Positions 1-6,315 of a DNA stretch of 13,088 bases are shown here, piece by piece. The DNA comes from Chloroflexota bacterium. Lineage in GTDB: Bacteria > Chloroflexota > UBA6077 > CF-72. The notes beneath the pieces are model-generated. The model worked only from the letters and a program-made list of their open reading frames with translations. It had not been told where the DNA came from and did no database searches. Location: positions 1 through 13,088 of the forward strand of contig JAFAPL010001098.1 in NCBI GenBank assembly GCA_019247135.1. Reading direction: 5' to 3'. Within the stretch, counting starts at the first letter, position 1. Every line of letters starts with the position of its first letter. Both the position numbers and the translations under genes were made by a program.

Positions 1-1701
1 GACGGCAGCGACGCCGAAAACGATCGGCTCATCGATCAGATGGTCTCCGACGGCACCCTCATCCACCTGAATGAGGACCGCCTGCCGAACTGCTACCTGC
101 ATCGTTCGAACCCGCAGGACGTCGCGCGTACCGAGCACCTCACCTTCATCTGCTCCGAGCAGCCCGAGGACGCAGGCCCGACCAATAACTGGATGAGCCC
201 ATCCGACGCGCGTGACAAGGTCTGGCCGCTGTTCAACAACGCCATGCGCGGCCGCACTATGTACGTGGTGCCGTACATCATGGGGCCCGTCAGCTCGCCG
301 TACGCCAAAGTGGGCGTCGAGATCACCGACAGCGCGTACGTGGTCGCCAACATGCGCATCATGACCCGCATGGGCCAGGTGGCGCTCGATCGCATCAACG
401 CTGGCGCGAACGACTGGGTACCAGGCCTGCACTCGCTCGGCGATCTCTCCCCGGACCGTCGCTTCATCATGCATTTTCCCGAGACGCGCACCATCTGGAG
501 CGTCGGCTCGGGTTACGGCGGCAATGCCCTGCTTGGGAAGAAGTGCTACGCGCTGCGGATCGCGTCCACGATGGGTCGTGACCAGGGCTGGCTCGCCGAG
601 CACATGCTCATTCTTGGCCTCGAATCACCCGACGGCGACGTCACGTACATCGCGGGCGCGTTTCCGTCCGCCTGCGGCAAGACGAACCTGGCTATGCTCA
701 AGTCGCCCTTCGAGTCCGAAGGTTGGCGCGTGTGGACGGTCGGGGAAGACATCGCCTGGCTGAACGTCGGGCCCGACGGCCGACTGTGGGCCATCAATCC
801 CGAGTCGGGCTACTTCGGTGTTGCCCCGGGCACCAACCGCAAGACCAACCCTAACGCCATGGACGCCGTCAGCCATGACTCCATCTTCACCAACGTGGCG
901 CTCACTGATGACGGCGGCGTCTGGTGGGAAGGCTTCGACGGGCCCGTTCCCAATCACGTGACTGATTGGCAAGGCCGCGCGTGGACGCCCGCTTCGGGCA
1001 CCAAGGCCGCTCATCCGAACTCTCGCTTCACCACCCCGGCCGTCAACAACCCGGTCCTGTCCTCGCACTGGGAGGACCCGCAGGGTGTGCCGATCAGCGC
1101 AATCCTGTTCGGTGGCCGACGCGCGCGCACCATCCCGCTGGTTTACAAGTCATTCGACTGGGAACACGGCGTATTCATGGGTGCGACCATGGCGTCCGAA
1201 ACGACAGCTGCCGCGACCGGTGCGGTGGGCGTGGTGCGGCGCGACCCGATGGCCATGCTGCCGTTCTGTGGCTACAACATGGGCGACTACTGGGCGCACT
1301 GGCTGAACGTGGGCCAGAAGGCTTCCAATCCACCAGCCATCTTCCAGGTCAACTGGTTCCGCACGGACGATGAGGGGCACTACATCTGGCCAGGCTTCGG
1401 CGAGAACATGCGTGTGCTGCGCTGGGTGCGCGATCAAGCGTTGTCGACTTCGCGCAACGGCCACGTCGACAGCCGTGAGACGCCCATCGGCATCGTGCCC
1501 ACGCCTGAAGCCGTCGGCGCCAGTGATCTTGGCCTCTCACGTCAAAATGCCGAGACGCTGTTCGCGATCGATCGCGACGACTGGCTGCGCGAAGCTGAAG
1601 ACCAGGGTGAGTTCCTCAGGAAGTTCGGCGATCGGCTGCCGCCAGCCATCCGTCGGCAACACCAGGCCCTGCAGCAGCGCCTCTCGCCCGTTACGGTCTA
1701 A
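1..1701 (+). CDS. pckG: Phosphoenolpyruvate carboxykinase (GTP), 5'-truncated
   Basis: Cytosolic enzyme that interconverts oxaloacetate + GTP and PEP + CO2 + GDP, the first committed step of gluconeogenesis. The reading frame is open from base 1, so the N-terminus lies outside the window; 566 residues are present, against roughly 600 for the family. The first ATG at 40 is internal. The GTP-PEPCK P-loop FPSACGKTNL is at residues 221-230 (nt 661-690), with the reactive loop cysteine at residue 225. Further family blocks are HDSIFTNVAL, FGGRRARTIPLVYKSF, GYNMGDYWAHW and the guanine-pocket segment WPGFGENMRV (about nt 1387-1416). The Cys-containing loop separates it from the ATP-type enzyme. The stop is 9 nt before the mdh start, so the two genes are probably co-transcribed. 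No internal damage is visible. Confidence 0.96.
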   Translation, partial: DGSDAENDRLIDQMVSDGTLIHLNEDRLPNCYLHRSNPQDVARTEHLTFICSEQPEDAGPTNNWMSPSDARDKVWPLFNNAMRGRTMYVVPYIMGPVSSPYAKVGVEITDSAYVVANMRIMTRMGQVALDRINAGANDWVPGLHSLGDLSPDRRFIMHFPETRTIWSVGSGYGGNALLGKKCYALRIASTMGRDQGWLAEHMLILGLESPDGDVTYIAGAFPSACGKTNLAMLKSPFESEGWRVWTVGEDIAWLNVGPDGRLWAINPESGYFGVAPGTNRKTNPNAMDAVSHDSIFTNVALTDDGGVWWEGFDGPVPNHVTDWQGRAWTPASGTKAAHPNSRFTTPAVNNPVLSSHWEDPQGVPISAILFGGRRARTIPLVYKSFDWEHGVFMGATMASETTAAATGAVGVVRRDPMAMLPFCGYNMGDYWAHWLNVGQKASNPPAIFQVNWFRTDDEGHYIWPGFGENMRVLRWVRDQALSTSRNGHVDSRETPIGIVPTPEAVGASDLGLSRQNAETLFAIDRDDWLREAEDQGEFLRKFGDRLPPAIRRQHQALQQRLSPVTV

Positions 1702-1710
1702 GGTTTCTAC

Positions 1711-2637
1711 GTGAAGATTGCAGTGGTCGGCGGCGCCGGGCGGGTCGGCGCAACCACGCTGTTCCAGTTGCTGCTCGAAGGTGTCGCCCAGGAGCTCGCT
1801 GTCGTCGACGTAGTCGGCGAACGTGCTGAAGGTGAGATGCTCGACCTGCTGCATGGCAGCCACCTGTCCGCACGGATCAAGGTGTCGGGTCCGGACTACG
1901 CCGCGTGCGAAGGCTCGGACTTCGTCATCATCACCGCGGGCATTCCCCGCAAGCCCGACGAGACGCGTCTCGATCTGCTGAAGAAAAACGTCGACAACCT
2001 CCGCGACAACGTCTTGCCGACCCTCTCGCGCTACGCGGGGAACGCGTTCATCATCATGGTCGCCAACCCGGCCGACGTGCTGACGTACCAGGCGGCGATC
2101 CATGGGGCATTCCCGCCCGAGCGAGTGATCGGTACGGGAACCCTGCTCGACTCGACCCGTCTGCGCTCGTTGTTGGGTGACCGACTGGACGTCGACCCGC
2201 GCCAGGTGTACGCCTACATGCTCGGCGAGCACGGCGACAGCCAGTACCCGTACCTGTCGGGTGCGAGCATCGCGGGGATTCCTCTGGACAAGTTTCCCGG
2301 GTACTCGAAGCAGATGGTCGAGGAGGTCGTCAACCACACGCGCTTCGGCGGCGCAGAAGTGATCAAACGCAAAGGCGGCACGTTCTACGCGGTCGCGCCG
2401 ATGATCGTGGAGCTGGTGAAAGCCATCAAGGACGATACGCACCAGGTGCTGCCGGTCTCGACGCGGCTCAATGGTGAGTTCCTGGACATGCGCGACGTGG
2501 CGCTTTCGTTGCCATGCGTGATCGGCAAACGAGGCCGCGTGAAACTCGTCCCGCCGCCGCTGTCGGACGAGGAGAAGCAGGGACTGCTGAACAGTTACAA
2601 AGTGCTGCGCGAAGCGCTGGAGTCGGTCGGTCTCTGA
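1711..2637 (+). CDS. mdh: LDH-like malate dehydrogenase
   Basis: NAD-dependent 2-hydroxyacid dehydrogenase of 308 residues, predicted to interconvert malate and oxaloacetate. The N-terminal Rossmann motif GGAGRVG is at residues 7-13, with Asp33 as the expected NAD-ribose ligand. The catalytic set of the LDH/MDH superfamily is complete: Arg86 (R109 in LDH numbering), Asp147 (D168), Arg150 (R171) and His174 (H195, in GEHGDS). The specificity residue 102 is Arg80 in AGIPRKP, the malate-type residue, whereas most other blocks (LDSTRLR, GEHGDSQYP) look like L-lactate dehydrogenase. This is the pattern of the LDH-like MDH group; an L-LDH function is the alternative. The start is GTG at 1711, because the protein begins directly with the Rossmann beta strand. 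It follows pckG by 9 nt, fitting a shared oxaloacetate node. Confidence 0.92.
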   Translation: MKIAVVGGAGRVGATTLFQLLLEGVAQELAVVDVVGERAEGEMLDLLHGSHLSARIKVSGPDYAACEGSDFVIITAGIPRKPDETRLDLLKKNVDNLRDNVLPTLSRYAGNAFIIMVANPADVLTYQAAIHGAFPPERVIGTGTLLDSTRLRSLLGDRLDVDPRQVYAYMLGEHGDSQYPYLSGASIAGIPLDKFPGYSKQMVEEVVNHTRFGGAEVIKRKGGTFYAVAPMIVELVKAIKDDTHQVLPVSTRLNGEFLDMRDVALSLPCVIGKRGRVKLVPPPLSDEEKQGLLNSYKVLREALESVGL

Positions 2638-2649
2638 GTTCTCGAGCCT

Positions 2650-2735
2650 GGAGCCGACGGCCCCGCCTCGGCGCAACCCACAGGGTGGAGCCGACGGCCC
2701 CGCCTCGGCGCAACCCGCAGGGTGGAGCCGACGGT
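2650..2735. repeat. 37-bp tandem repeats carrying the tRNA-Thr 3' end
   Basis: Two 37-bp units start at 2649-2650 and 2686-2687 and differ at one base; a third partial copy is the end of the tRNA-Thr gene itself (2723-2734). Each unit consists of a 12-bp copy of the tRNA 3' terminus on the minus strand (TGGAGCCGACGG, including the encoded CCA) plus a 25-bp GC-rich spacer. In transcript orientation the tRNA is followed by spacer, tRNA end, spacer, tRNA end. This could be slippage or unequal crossing-over, or a trace of site-specific insertion at the tRNA. No poly-T tract follows, so it is not a classical terminator. Confidence 0.85.
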
Positions 2736-2797
2736 CAGATTCGAACTGACGGCCAACCGCTTACAAGGCGGTTGCTCTACCCCTGAGCTACGTCGGC
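2723..2797 (-). tRNA. trnT: tRNA-Thr(TGT)
   Basis: On the minus strand the acceptor GCCGACG (2791-2797) pairs perfectly with CGTCGGC (2727-2733), followed by discriminator T and an encoded CCA (2723-2725). The anticodon stem ACCGC/GCGGT encloses loop CTTGTAA with anticodon TGT (plus-strand ACA at 2763-2765). The D-arm GCTC...GAGC and the T-arm with TTCGAAT are present. Length is 75 nt with CCA, and the body matches ordinary bacterial tRNA-Thr. It lies opposite to its neighbours, with its 3' side towards the end of mdh. Confidence 0.97.
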
Positions 2798-2807
2798 AGA
2801 CCCGAAG

Positions 2808-2813
2808 AGTATA
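2808..2813 (-). promoter_or_regulatory. -10 element of tRNA-Thr(TGT)
   Basis: TATACT on the minus strand ends 11 nt upstream of the tRNA 5' end, which would leave a leader of only a few nucleotides before RNase P cleavage. No convincing -35 box is seen 16-18 bp further upstream, so this rests on the hexamer and its position. Confidence 0.45.
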
Positions 2814-2840
2814 GGCGGCGAGGAGCGCTCTCCCACCGAC

Positions 2841-3695
2841 GTGGCGGTGGCTGGCACGCTGCCTGCGCAGTCGGGTCACGTGAGCTCTTCTCTGCCGCCG
2901 CAGGCTAGTCGCTCGGTCGCGATCGGGCTATTCGACTCGGAGAATGCCGCCCGACGCGGCGTGCAGGCACTCGCCACACGCGGCGTCTCGGAGCGGCAAG
3001 TCGGTGTGCTCGTGCCCGGCGCGACGCCGAGCGAGGGGAACGTGCCCGGGGCGGACGTCAGCGGTCTACTGATGCTGGCGAACCAGGCGGGCGACGTGAG
3101 CGGCGTCCTGGTGAACATGGGTGTGCCCGAAGGTGAAGCGCGCTTTTACGCCAACGAAGTCGCCGCCGGTCGCACGCTGGTCGTGGCGGATGCGGGTCAG
3201 AATTATGCAAACGCGCGCGAAGCACTGCTCCAGAGCGGCGCGTATGACGTCCAATCGCGCGGGTCAGAGCTCGCTCGGGCGGACGGGGCTGGGGTCAGCG
3301 GTGGCACCGGTGCTCGTCCTGTCGATCTGACCAGCGAGTGGACGGACGTCGCCTCGCGATACGAGATGTTGTTCGGCCAGCATTACGGCACGACTGACCT
3401 GACCTGGGATCAGGTCGAGCCCGTCTACCGCTACGCATGGGAAGCAGCGAACACGACCGGGATGCGCGGCCGCCCGTGGTCGGAAGTCGAAGCCGACCTT
3501 CGCCGCGACTGGGACTCTTCTCCGCGCGGCTTCGCCTGGGACGTCGCAAGCGGCCCCATCCGTGACGTGTGGGAGGACGTCGCCGCCGAAGCCAGCACCG
3601 GTGCCGAAGGTGGCCAGGACCGTCGCATTCCGCGTCAGGGCACCGACCAGTCCGTTCCCGCGCGCGACGTGGTCCCGCCAGGCGCCATCTCCTAG
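2841..3695 (+). CDS. GSP17M-like stress protein with C-terminal Trp/Tyr-rich domain
   Basis: A 284-residue soluble protein without signal peptide or membrane segment. Residues 25-140 look like the general stress protein 17M/YflT domain: SVAIGLFDSENAA at the start, then GVPEGEARFYANEVAAGRTLVV and a closing GAYDV. Residues 160-250 form a second domain with spaced aromatic motifs (YRYAWEAAN, RPWSEVEADLRRDW, DVWEDV) seen behind such domains in several terrabacterial groups. The tail is polar and likely disordered. The molecular function is unknown; a role in stress or membrane homeostasis is inferred from the family only. The start is uncertain: GTG 2841, GTG 2847 and GTG 2880 are in frame, none with a well-spaced ribosome binding site; a GAGGAG lies 17 nt before 2841. 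It stands alone between two tRNA genes. Confidence 0.75.
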   Translation: MAVAGTLPAQSGHVSSSLPPQASRSVAIGLFDSENAARRGVQALATRGVSERQVGVLVPGATPSEGNVPGADVSGLLMLANQAGDVSGVLVNMGVPEGEARFYANEVAAGRTLVVADAGQNYANAREALLQSGAYDVQSRGSELARADGAGVSGGTGARPVDLTSEWTDVASRYEMLFGQHYGTTDLTWDQVEPVYRYAWEAANTTGMRGRPWSEVEADLRRDWDSSPRGFAWDVASGPIRDVWEDVAAEASTGAEGGQDRRIPRQGTDQSVPARDVVPPGAIS

Positions 3696-3750
3696 AATAC
3701 GAAAGCTCTTTTTCTTAGCCCTTGATCAAGGAAACGAGGGCACCACCCAG

Positions 3751-3835
3751 GGTGGGGTGGCCGAGTGGTTAATGGCAACGGTCTGTAAAACCGTCCGACG
3801 GAAGTCGTACGCAGGTTCGAATCCTGCCCCCACCA
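3751..3835 (+). tRNA. trnY: tRNA-Tyr(GTA), island attachment gene
   Basis: The acceptor GGTGGGG (3751-3757) pairs with CCCCACC (3828-3834), with discriminator A at 3835; CCA is not encoded. The anticodon stem ACGGT/ACCGT holds loop CTGTAAA with anticodon GTA at 3785-3787. It is a type II tRNA: the long variable arm has the hairpin CGAC-GGAA-GTCG. T-stem GCAGG/CCTGC. Its last 24 nt plus 3 more (3812-3838) are repeated exactly at 7471-7497, so it is the attachment gene of the arsenic island and remains intact on the left side. Confidence 0.97.
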
Positions 3836-3838
3836 CCC
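3812..3838 (+). repeat. attL-like direct repeat (tRNA-Tyr 3' end)
   Basis: A 27-bp segment from the T-arm through the acceptor end of tRNA-Tyr plus CCC, identical to 7471-7497 and 3659 bp away in the same orientation. Identity ends at once on the outer side of the right copy. A duplicated tRNA 3' end is the usual mark of tyrosine-recombinase integration. Confidence 0.85.
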
Positions 3839-3904
3839 ATCCTGAACTCAACTTGCGGTCAACCGTCCCATAGCGGCATGTCGGACGAAGGGCTCCGTGC
3901 TGCC

Positions 3905-3947
3905 CAAGGTACCTTGTGGCGAAAACAAGGTACCTGGCGGCTACCTG
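3905..3947. repeat. Possible integrase arm sites, left side
   Basis: The 12-bp perfect palindrome CAAGGTACCTTG (3905-3916) is followed 21 bp later by CAAGGTACCTGGC (3926-3938) and then GGCTACCTG. The 11-mer AGGTACCTGGC at 3928-3938 recurs at 7342-7352 close to the other island end. Spacing of two helical turns and presence near both ends would suit arm-type recombinase sites; this is inference. Confidence 0.4.
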
Positions 3948-3979
3948 TCACGACCCGACGGTGATCACTGGCGGCAGGC

Positions 3980-4165
3980 CGCCCCAAGCTCAGGTTCGAG
4001 TGGCCGAGCATGCCCGTGATTTCGCGCTCGCTGACTCCCGCCGCCAGTAGCCGTGTGGCGCAGCTATGACTGAGGTCGTGTGGGCGAAGGTGGCGCTCCG
4101 GGCTGCACGCGCCCGCACGCGCTACAGGTCGGATTCGACCTGCTTGGCGCTGATCGGCTCTCCCA
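3980..4165 (-). pseudogene. Tyrosine recombinase (integrase) relic
   Basis: No intact gene covers this stretch, but minus-strand translation of about 3985-4090 reads LRPHDLSHSCATRLLAAG then VSEREITGMLGHSNLS, unmistakably the HxxR / LGHS region of a phage-type tyrosine integrase. The conserved Arg of HDLRHS is Ser, and the frame then runs into unrelated sequence with no catalytic Tyr box. The segment just upstream (PISAKQVESDL, about 4122-4160) fits the same protein in another frame and ends in TAG, so at least one stop and one frameshift separate the pieces. The N-terminal two thirds are gone, replaced by the arsR end. Most likely the dead integrase that inserted the island. Confidence 0.8.
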
Positions 4166-4179
4166 GAGGGCAGCCGAGA

Positions 4180-4545
4180 CTACGGGATCATGGACAACAG
4201 CGCTCTTGCAGTGTCGGAAAGGTCGGGGCGCAGTAGATAAAAGCTCCAGACGCCGCGCTTGAAGCTGGTTACAAGCCCCGCCTCCTTGAGCTTCGCTAAG
4301 TGGTGGCTGATAGTCGGTTGACCCAGGTCGAGGGCGGCCGTGAAGTCACACACGCAGATCGGTTCGGTCGCCAGTTTGAGGAGGTGCAGCATCTGGACGC
4401 GGGTCGGGTCAGCCATCGCCCTGAAAAGTGCGGCCAGATCGTCAGCGTGCGCTTCGCCAATCAAAGGCGCGACAGGTTGGCAACAGCCTTTGACACGCTC
4501 AGGCACGTAGTCGTGGAGCTGCGTGTTCAGGGCCACCGCCTTCAT
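4180..4545 (-). CDS. arsR: ArsR family arsenite-responsive repressor
   Basis: A 121-residue ArsR/SmtB winged-helix repressor; As(III) binding releases it from DNA. The recognition-helix region (QPTISHHLAKLKEAGLV, residues 76-92) follows CVCDF with Cys64 and Cys66, the classical R773 ArsR arsenite site. A second cysteine pair, Cys21-Cys22, lies in the N-terminus, as in the Corynebacterium-type site (Cys15-Cys16 plus Cys55), so this protein carries elements of both. ATG 4545 is chosen because it gives the usual length; the frame stays open to 4791, but that part lies antisense to arsM and has no family similarity. No strong Shine-Dalgarno is seen. The gene is divergent from arsM, with two operator-like palindromes in the gap, the standard autoregulatory arrangement. 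Confidence 0.93.
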   Translation of the reverse strand: MKAVALNTQLHDYVPERVKGCCQPVAPLIGEAHADDLAALFRAMADPTRVQMLHLLKLATEPICVCDFTAALDLGQPTISHHLAKLKEAGLVTSFKRGVWSFYLLRPDLSDTARALLSMIP

Positions 4546-4553
4546 TCTAGCCA

Positions 4554-4577
4554 ATGCATTGACACCTGTCGATGCAT
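4554..4577. promoter_or_regulatory. ArsR operator O1
   Basis: Imperfect inverted repeat ATGCATTGACA-CC-TGTCGATGCAT: 11-bp arms with one mismatch and a 2-bp centre. It covers the -35 box of the arsM promoter and ends 9 bp from the arsR start codon, so one bound dimer could block both directions. The geometry suits ArsR-family operators; assignment to this ArsR is by position. Confidence 0.75.
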
Positions 4578-4587
4578 GCGCTACCTT
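4559..4587 (+). promoter_or_regulatory. Promoter of the ars operon
   Basis: A consensus -35 TTGACA at 4559-4564, a 17-bp spacer and a -10 TACCTT at 4582-4587 predict transcription from about 4594. Operator O1 overlaps the -35 and O2 overlaps the start site, so repression by ArsR is expected. Confidence 0.6.
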
Positions 4588-4589
4588 CA

Positions 4590-4613
4590 ACGCATCGACA
4601 ACTACCGATGAAA
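4590..4613. promoter_or_regulatory. ArsR operator O2
   Basis: The left half ACGCATCGACA matches the O1 arm at 10 of 11 positions; the right half (4603-4613) matches at 7 of 11, with the same 2-bp centre. It lies 36 bp from O1, centre to centre, over the predicted start site. A weaker second site for the same repressor is the simplest reading. Confidence 0.55.
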
Positions 4614-4624
4614 GGATGCAGAAG

Positions 4625-4693
4625 ATGCCCTGCGATTGTCCGTGCGGGACTCGTCCCGGACTGAGCGCTTCGACATCACGGAGATCGACATGA
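4625..4693 (+). CDS. 22-aa Cys-rich small ORF coupled to arsM
   Basis: The first reading frame of the ars transcript encodes 22 residues starting MPCDCPCGTRPG, with a Cys-x-Cys-x-x-Cys cluster (Cys3, Cys5, Cys7 are spaced by single residues) and a Ser/Thr/Arg tail. AAAGGA at 4611-4616 sits 8 nt before the ATG, a good ribosome binding site. Its TGA (4691-4693) overlaps the arsM ATG (4690-4692) as ATGA, typical of translational coupling. Three closely spaced thiols next to an arsenite methyltransferase suggest As(III) binding or a leader role, but this is inference; a chance frame cannot be excluded. I recognise no family. Confidence 0.5.
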   Translation: MPCDCPCGTRPGLSASTSRRST

Positions 4694-5577
4694 ACCAGCC
4701 CAACACAGCGGGCCCGCCCGCCAGAGATCCGACGACACTGCGCGAGGCTGTCCGCGCCCGATATGCCGCCGCAGCAACAGCAGTCTCCCAACCGACACCC
4801 ACGCGAGCAGAAGACGCTCTCTCAGTGTTGGACACTGGCGGCTGCTGCGGAGCGTCGGACTCATCGAGTTGCTGCGGGACCGCAGATCGAAGCATCGTGA
4901 CGCGCGATCTGTACGCCGTTGACGAAGTCGCTGACCTTCCAGTCACTGCGGTTCTTGCCTCCCTTGGGTGTGGTAATCCCACTGCCCTGGCAGAGCTTCG
5001 GCCTGGCGAGACAGTGCTCGATCTTGGATCGGGTGGCGGTATTGACGTTCTACTGTCCGCTCGTCGAGTGGGCCCGAGTGGCTTCGCGTACGGCCTGGAC
5101 ATGACCGACGAGATGCTGTCGGTTGCCGAACGCAACAAAGCGCAGGCGGGCATCCACAATGTGCGATTCCTCAAGGGAGAGATCGAACACGTACCGCTGC
5201 CTGACCACTCAGTGGACGTGGTGATCTCTAACTGCGTAATAAACCTGAGTGCCGACAAGGCCCAGGTGCTCCGCGAGGCATGGCGTGTGCTCAAGGCTGG
5301 TGGCCGATTCGCCGTGTCCGATGTGGTCGTGCAGGGTGAACTCCCGCCCGAAATTCGCGCGAGCATGGAGCAATGGGTCGGTTGCGTCGCGGGCGCTCTG
5401 GAGGACGGAGCCTATCGACAACTGCTGGCCGACGCAGGGTTCCACGACGTGAGTGTTGAGGTCACCCGCGTTTACGATGCGCCCCAGGGTGACACTTCGG
5501 CCGCGTACGCAAGCAGCGTTGGTGGGCGACTGGTGAGCGCGTTCGTCCGCGCTACAAAGCCAGTGACGACGCCTTAG
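4690..5577 (+). CDS. arsM: Arsenite S-adenosylmethionine methyltransferase
   Basis: A 295-residue SAM-dependent enzyme that methylates As(III) to mono-, di- and possibly trimethylated arsenicals in the cytosol. SAM motif I DLGSGGGIDV is at residues 111-120. The catalytic cysteines expected in ArsM are Cys94 (LGCGNP), Cys182 (ISNCVINL) and Cys232 (VGCVAG); the 50-residue spacing of the last two equals that of the characterised algal enzyme (174/224). N-terminal pairs Cys52-Cys53 and Cys61-Cys62 (GCCG, CCG) are typical of bacterial ArsM. ATG 4690 is chosen over TTG 4636 because GGAG (4680-4683) lies 6 nt upstream. The ATGA overlap with the small ORF ahead suggests coupled translation; the channel gene follows after 6 nt. 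Confidence 0.95.
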   Translation: MNQPNTAGPPARDPTTLREAVRARYAAAATAVSQPTPTRAEDALSVLDTGGCCGASDSSSCCGTADRSIVTRDLYAVDEVADLPVTAVLASLGCGNPTALAELRPGETVLDLGSGGGIDVLLSARRVGPSGFAYGLDMTDEMLSVAERNKAQAGIHNVRFLKGEIEHVPLPDHSVDVVISNCVINLSADKAQVLREAWRVLKAGGRFAVSDVVVQGELPPEIRASMEQWVGCVAGALEDGAYRQLLADAGFHDVSVEVTRVYDAPQGDTSAAYASSVGGRLVSAFVRATKPVTTP

Positions 5578-5583
5578 CCCAGG

Positions 5584-6315
5584 GTGGCTCAGGTGCTCCG
5601 TAAGGTCGCCGCTGAGTTCATCGGCACCGCGTTTCTGCTCGTCGCAATCATCGGCTCTGGTATAGCCGCGCAGAACCTAAGCCCCAGCGACACAGGATTG
5701 GAGTTGCTCGAAAACGCCGTCGCAACTGGTGCCGCCCTAGTGGCCATCATCCTCGCTGTGGGTTCTCTATCAGGAGCGCACCTCAACCCCGTGATCAGCG
5801 GCGCTGACGCACTGTTCCGTGGTATGCGGCGCGGCGAGTTGGCACCGTATCTCGCCGCGCAGTTCGGCGGGGCCGTAGTCGGGGCGATCATCGCCAACTT
5901 GATGTTCTCCCAACCTATTGTAAGTGTTTCAACTCATATACGAGGCGGGCCAGGCCTGTGGCTGAGCGAGGTCCTCGCAACCTTTGGCCTGCTGATGGTG
6001 GTTTTCGGCCTGACCCGAACAGGCCGCACCTCAGTGGCACCTTTTGCGGTCGGTGCCTACATAACGGGGGCTTACTTCTTCACATCGTCCACGAGCTTCG
6101 CCAATCCAGCGGTCACGCTTGCGAGGACTCTCTCCAACACGTTTGCGGGCATTGCTCCAGTGTCGGTGGTGCCGTTCGTGCTTGCGCAGATCGTCGGCGC
6201 GGCGCTCGCGTGCCTCACGGTACGGCTCCTCTGGCCGCGTGCTGCGGACCGTGCTCAGACGGTAGTCGTACCCCATGGCGGAGATGTTGGCGCGTTGGAG
6301 GTCACACGTGCCTGA
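5584..6315 (+). CDS. MIP-family (aquaglyceroporin-like) channel, probable arsenite channel
   Basis: A 243-residue membrane channel with about six hydrophobic segments and two half-helix signatures: SGAHLNPV (NPV at residues 68-70, replacing the first NPA) and TSFANPAVTLAR (NPA at 174-176). MIP channels in ars operons (AqpS type) conduct As(III); with ArsC in the same operon, arsenate would be reduced and arsenite could leave down its gradient. The substrate is inferred from context. Start: GTG 5584 lies 6 nt after arsM; GTG 5593 is a good alternative, with AGGGTGG 5 nt upstream and a protein beginning directly at the usual LRKVAAEFIGT. The end overlaps the arsC-GNAT start by 8 nt. Confidence 0.88.
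   Translation: MAQVLRKVAAEFIGTAFLLVAIIGSGIAAQNLSPSDTGLELLENAVATGAALVAIILAVGSLSGAHLNPVISGADALFRGMRRGELAPYLAAQFGGAVVGAIIANLMFSQPIVSVSTHIRGGPGLWLSEVLATFGLLMVVFGLTRTGRTSVAPFAVGAYITGAYFFTSSTSFANPAVTLARTLSNTFAGIAPVSVVPFVLAQIVGAALACLTVRLLWPRAADRAQTVVVPHGGDVGALEVTRA

Noticed and set aside
1537..2676. 379-residue minus-strand frame across mdh
   Set aside because: Antisense shadow of a well-supported gene with no recognisable domain.
3720..3731. Palindrome CCTTGATCAAGG before tRNA-Tyr as operator or promoter
   Set aside because: It contains a -35-like TTGATC, but no -10 follows at the right distance and no partner gene suggests a regulator.
4636..4689. TTG start for arsM adding 18 residues
   Set aside because: ATG 4690 has GGAG 6 nt upstream and gives the usual N-terminus.
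4546..4791. N-terminal extension of ArsR to 203 residues
   Set aside because: The extra part is antisense to the arsM start and the operators, has no family similarity, and a normal-length ArsR starts at 4545.
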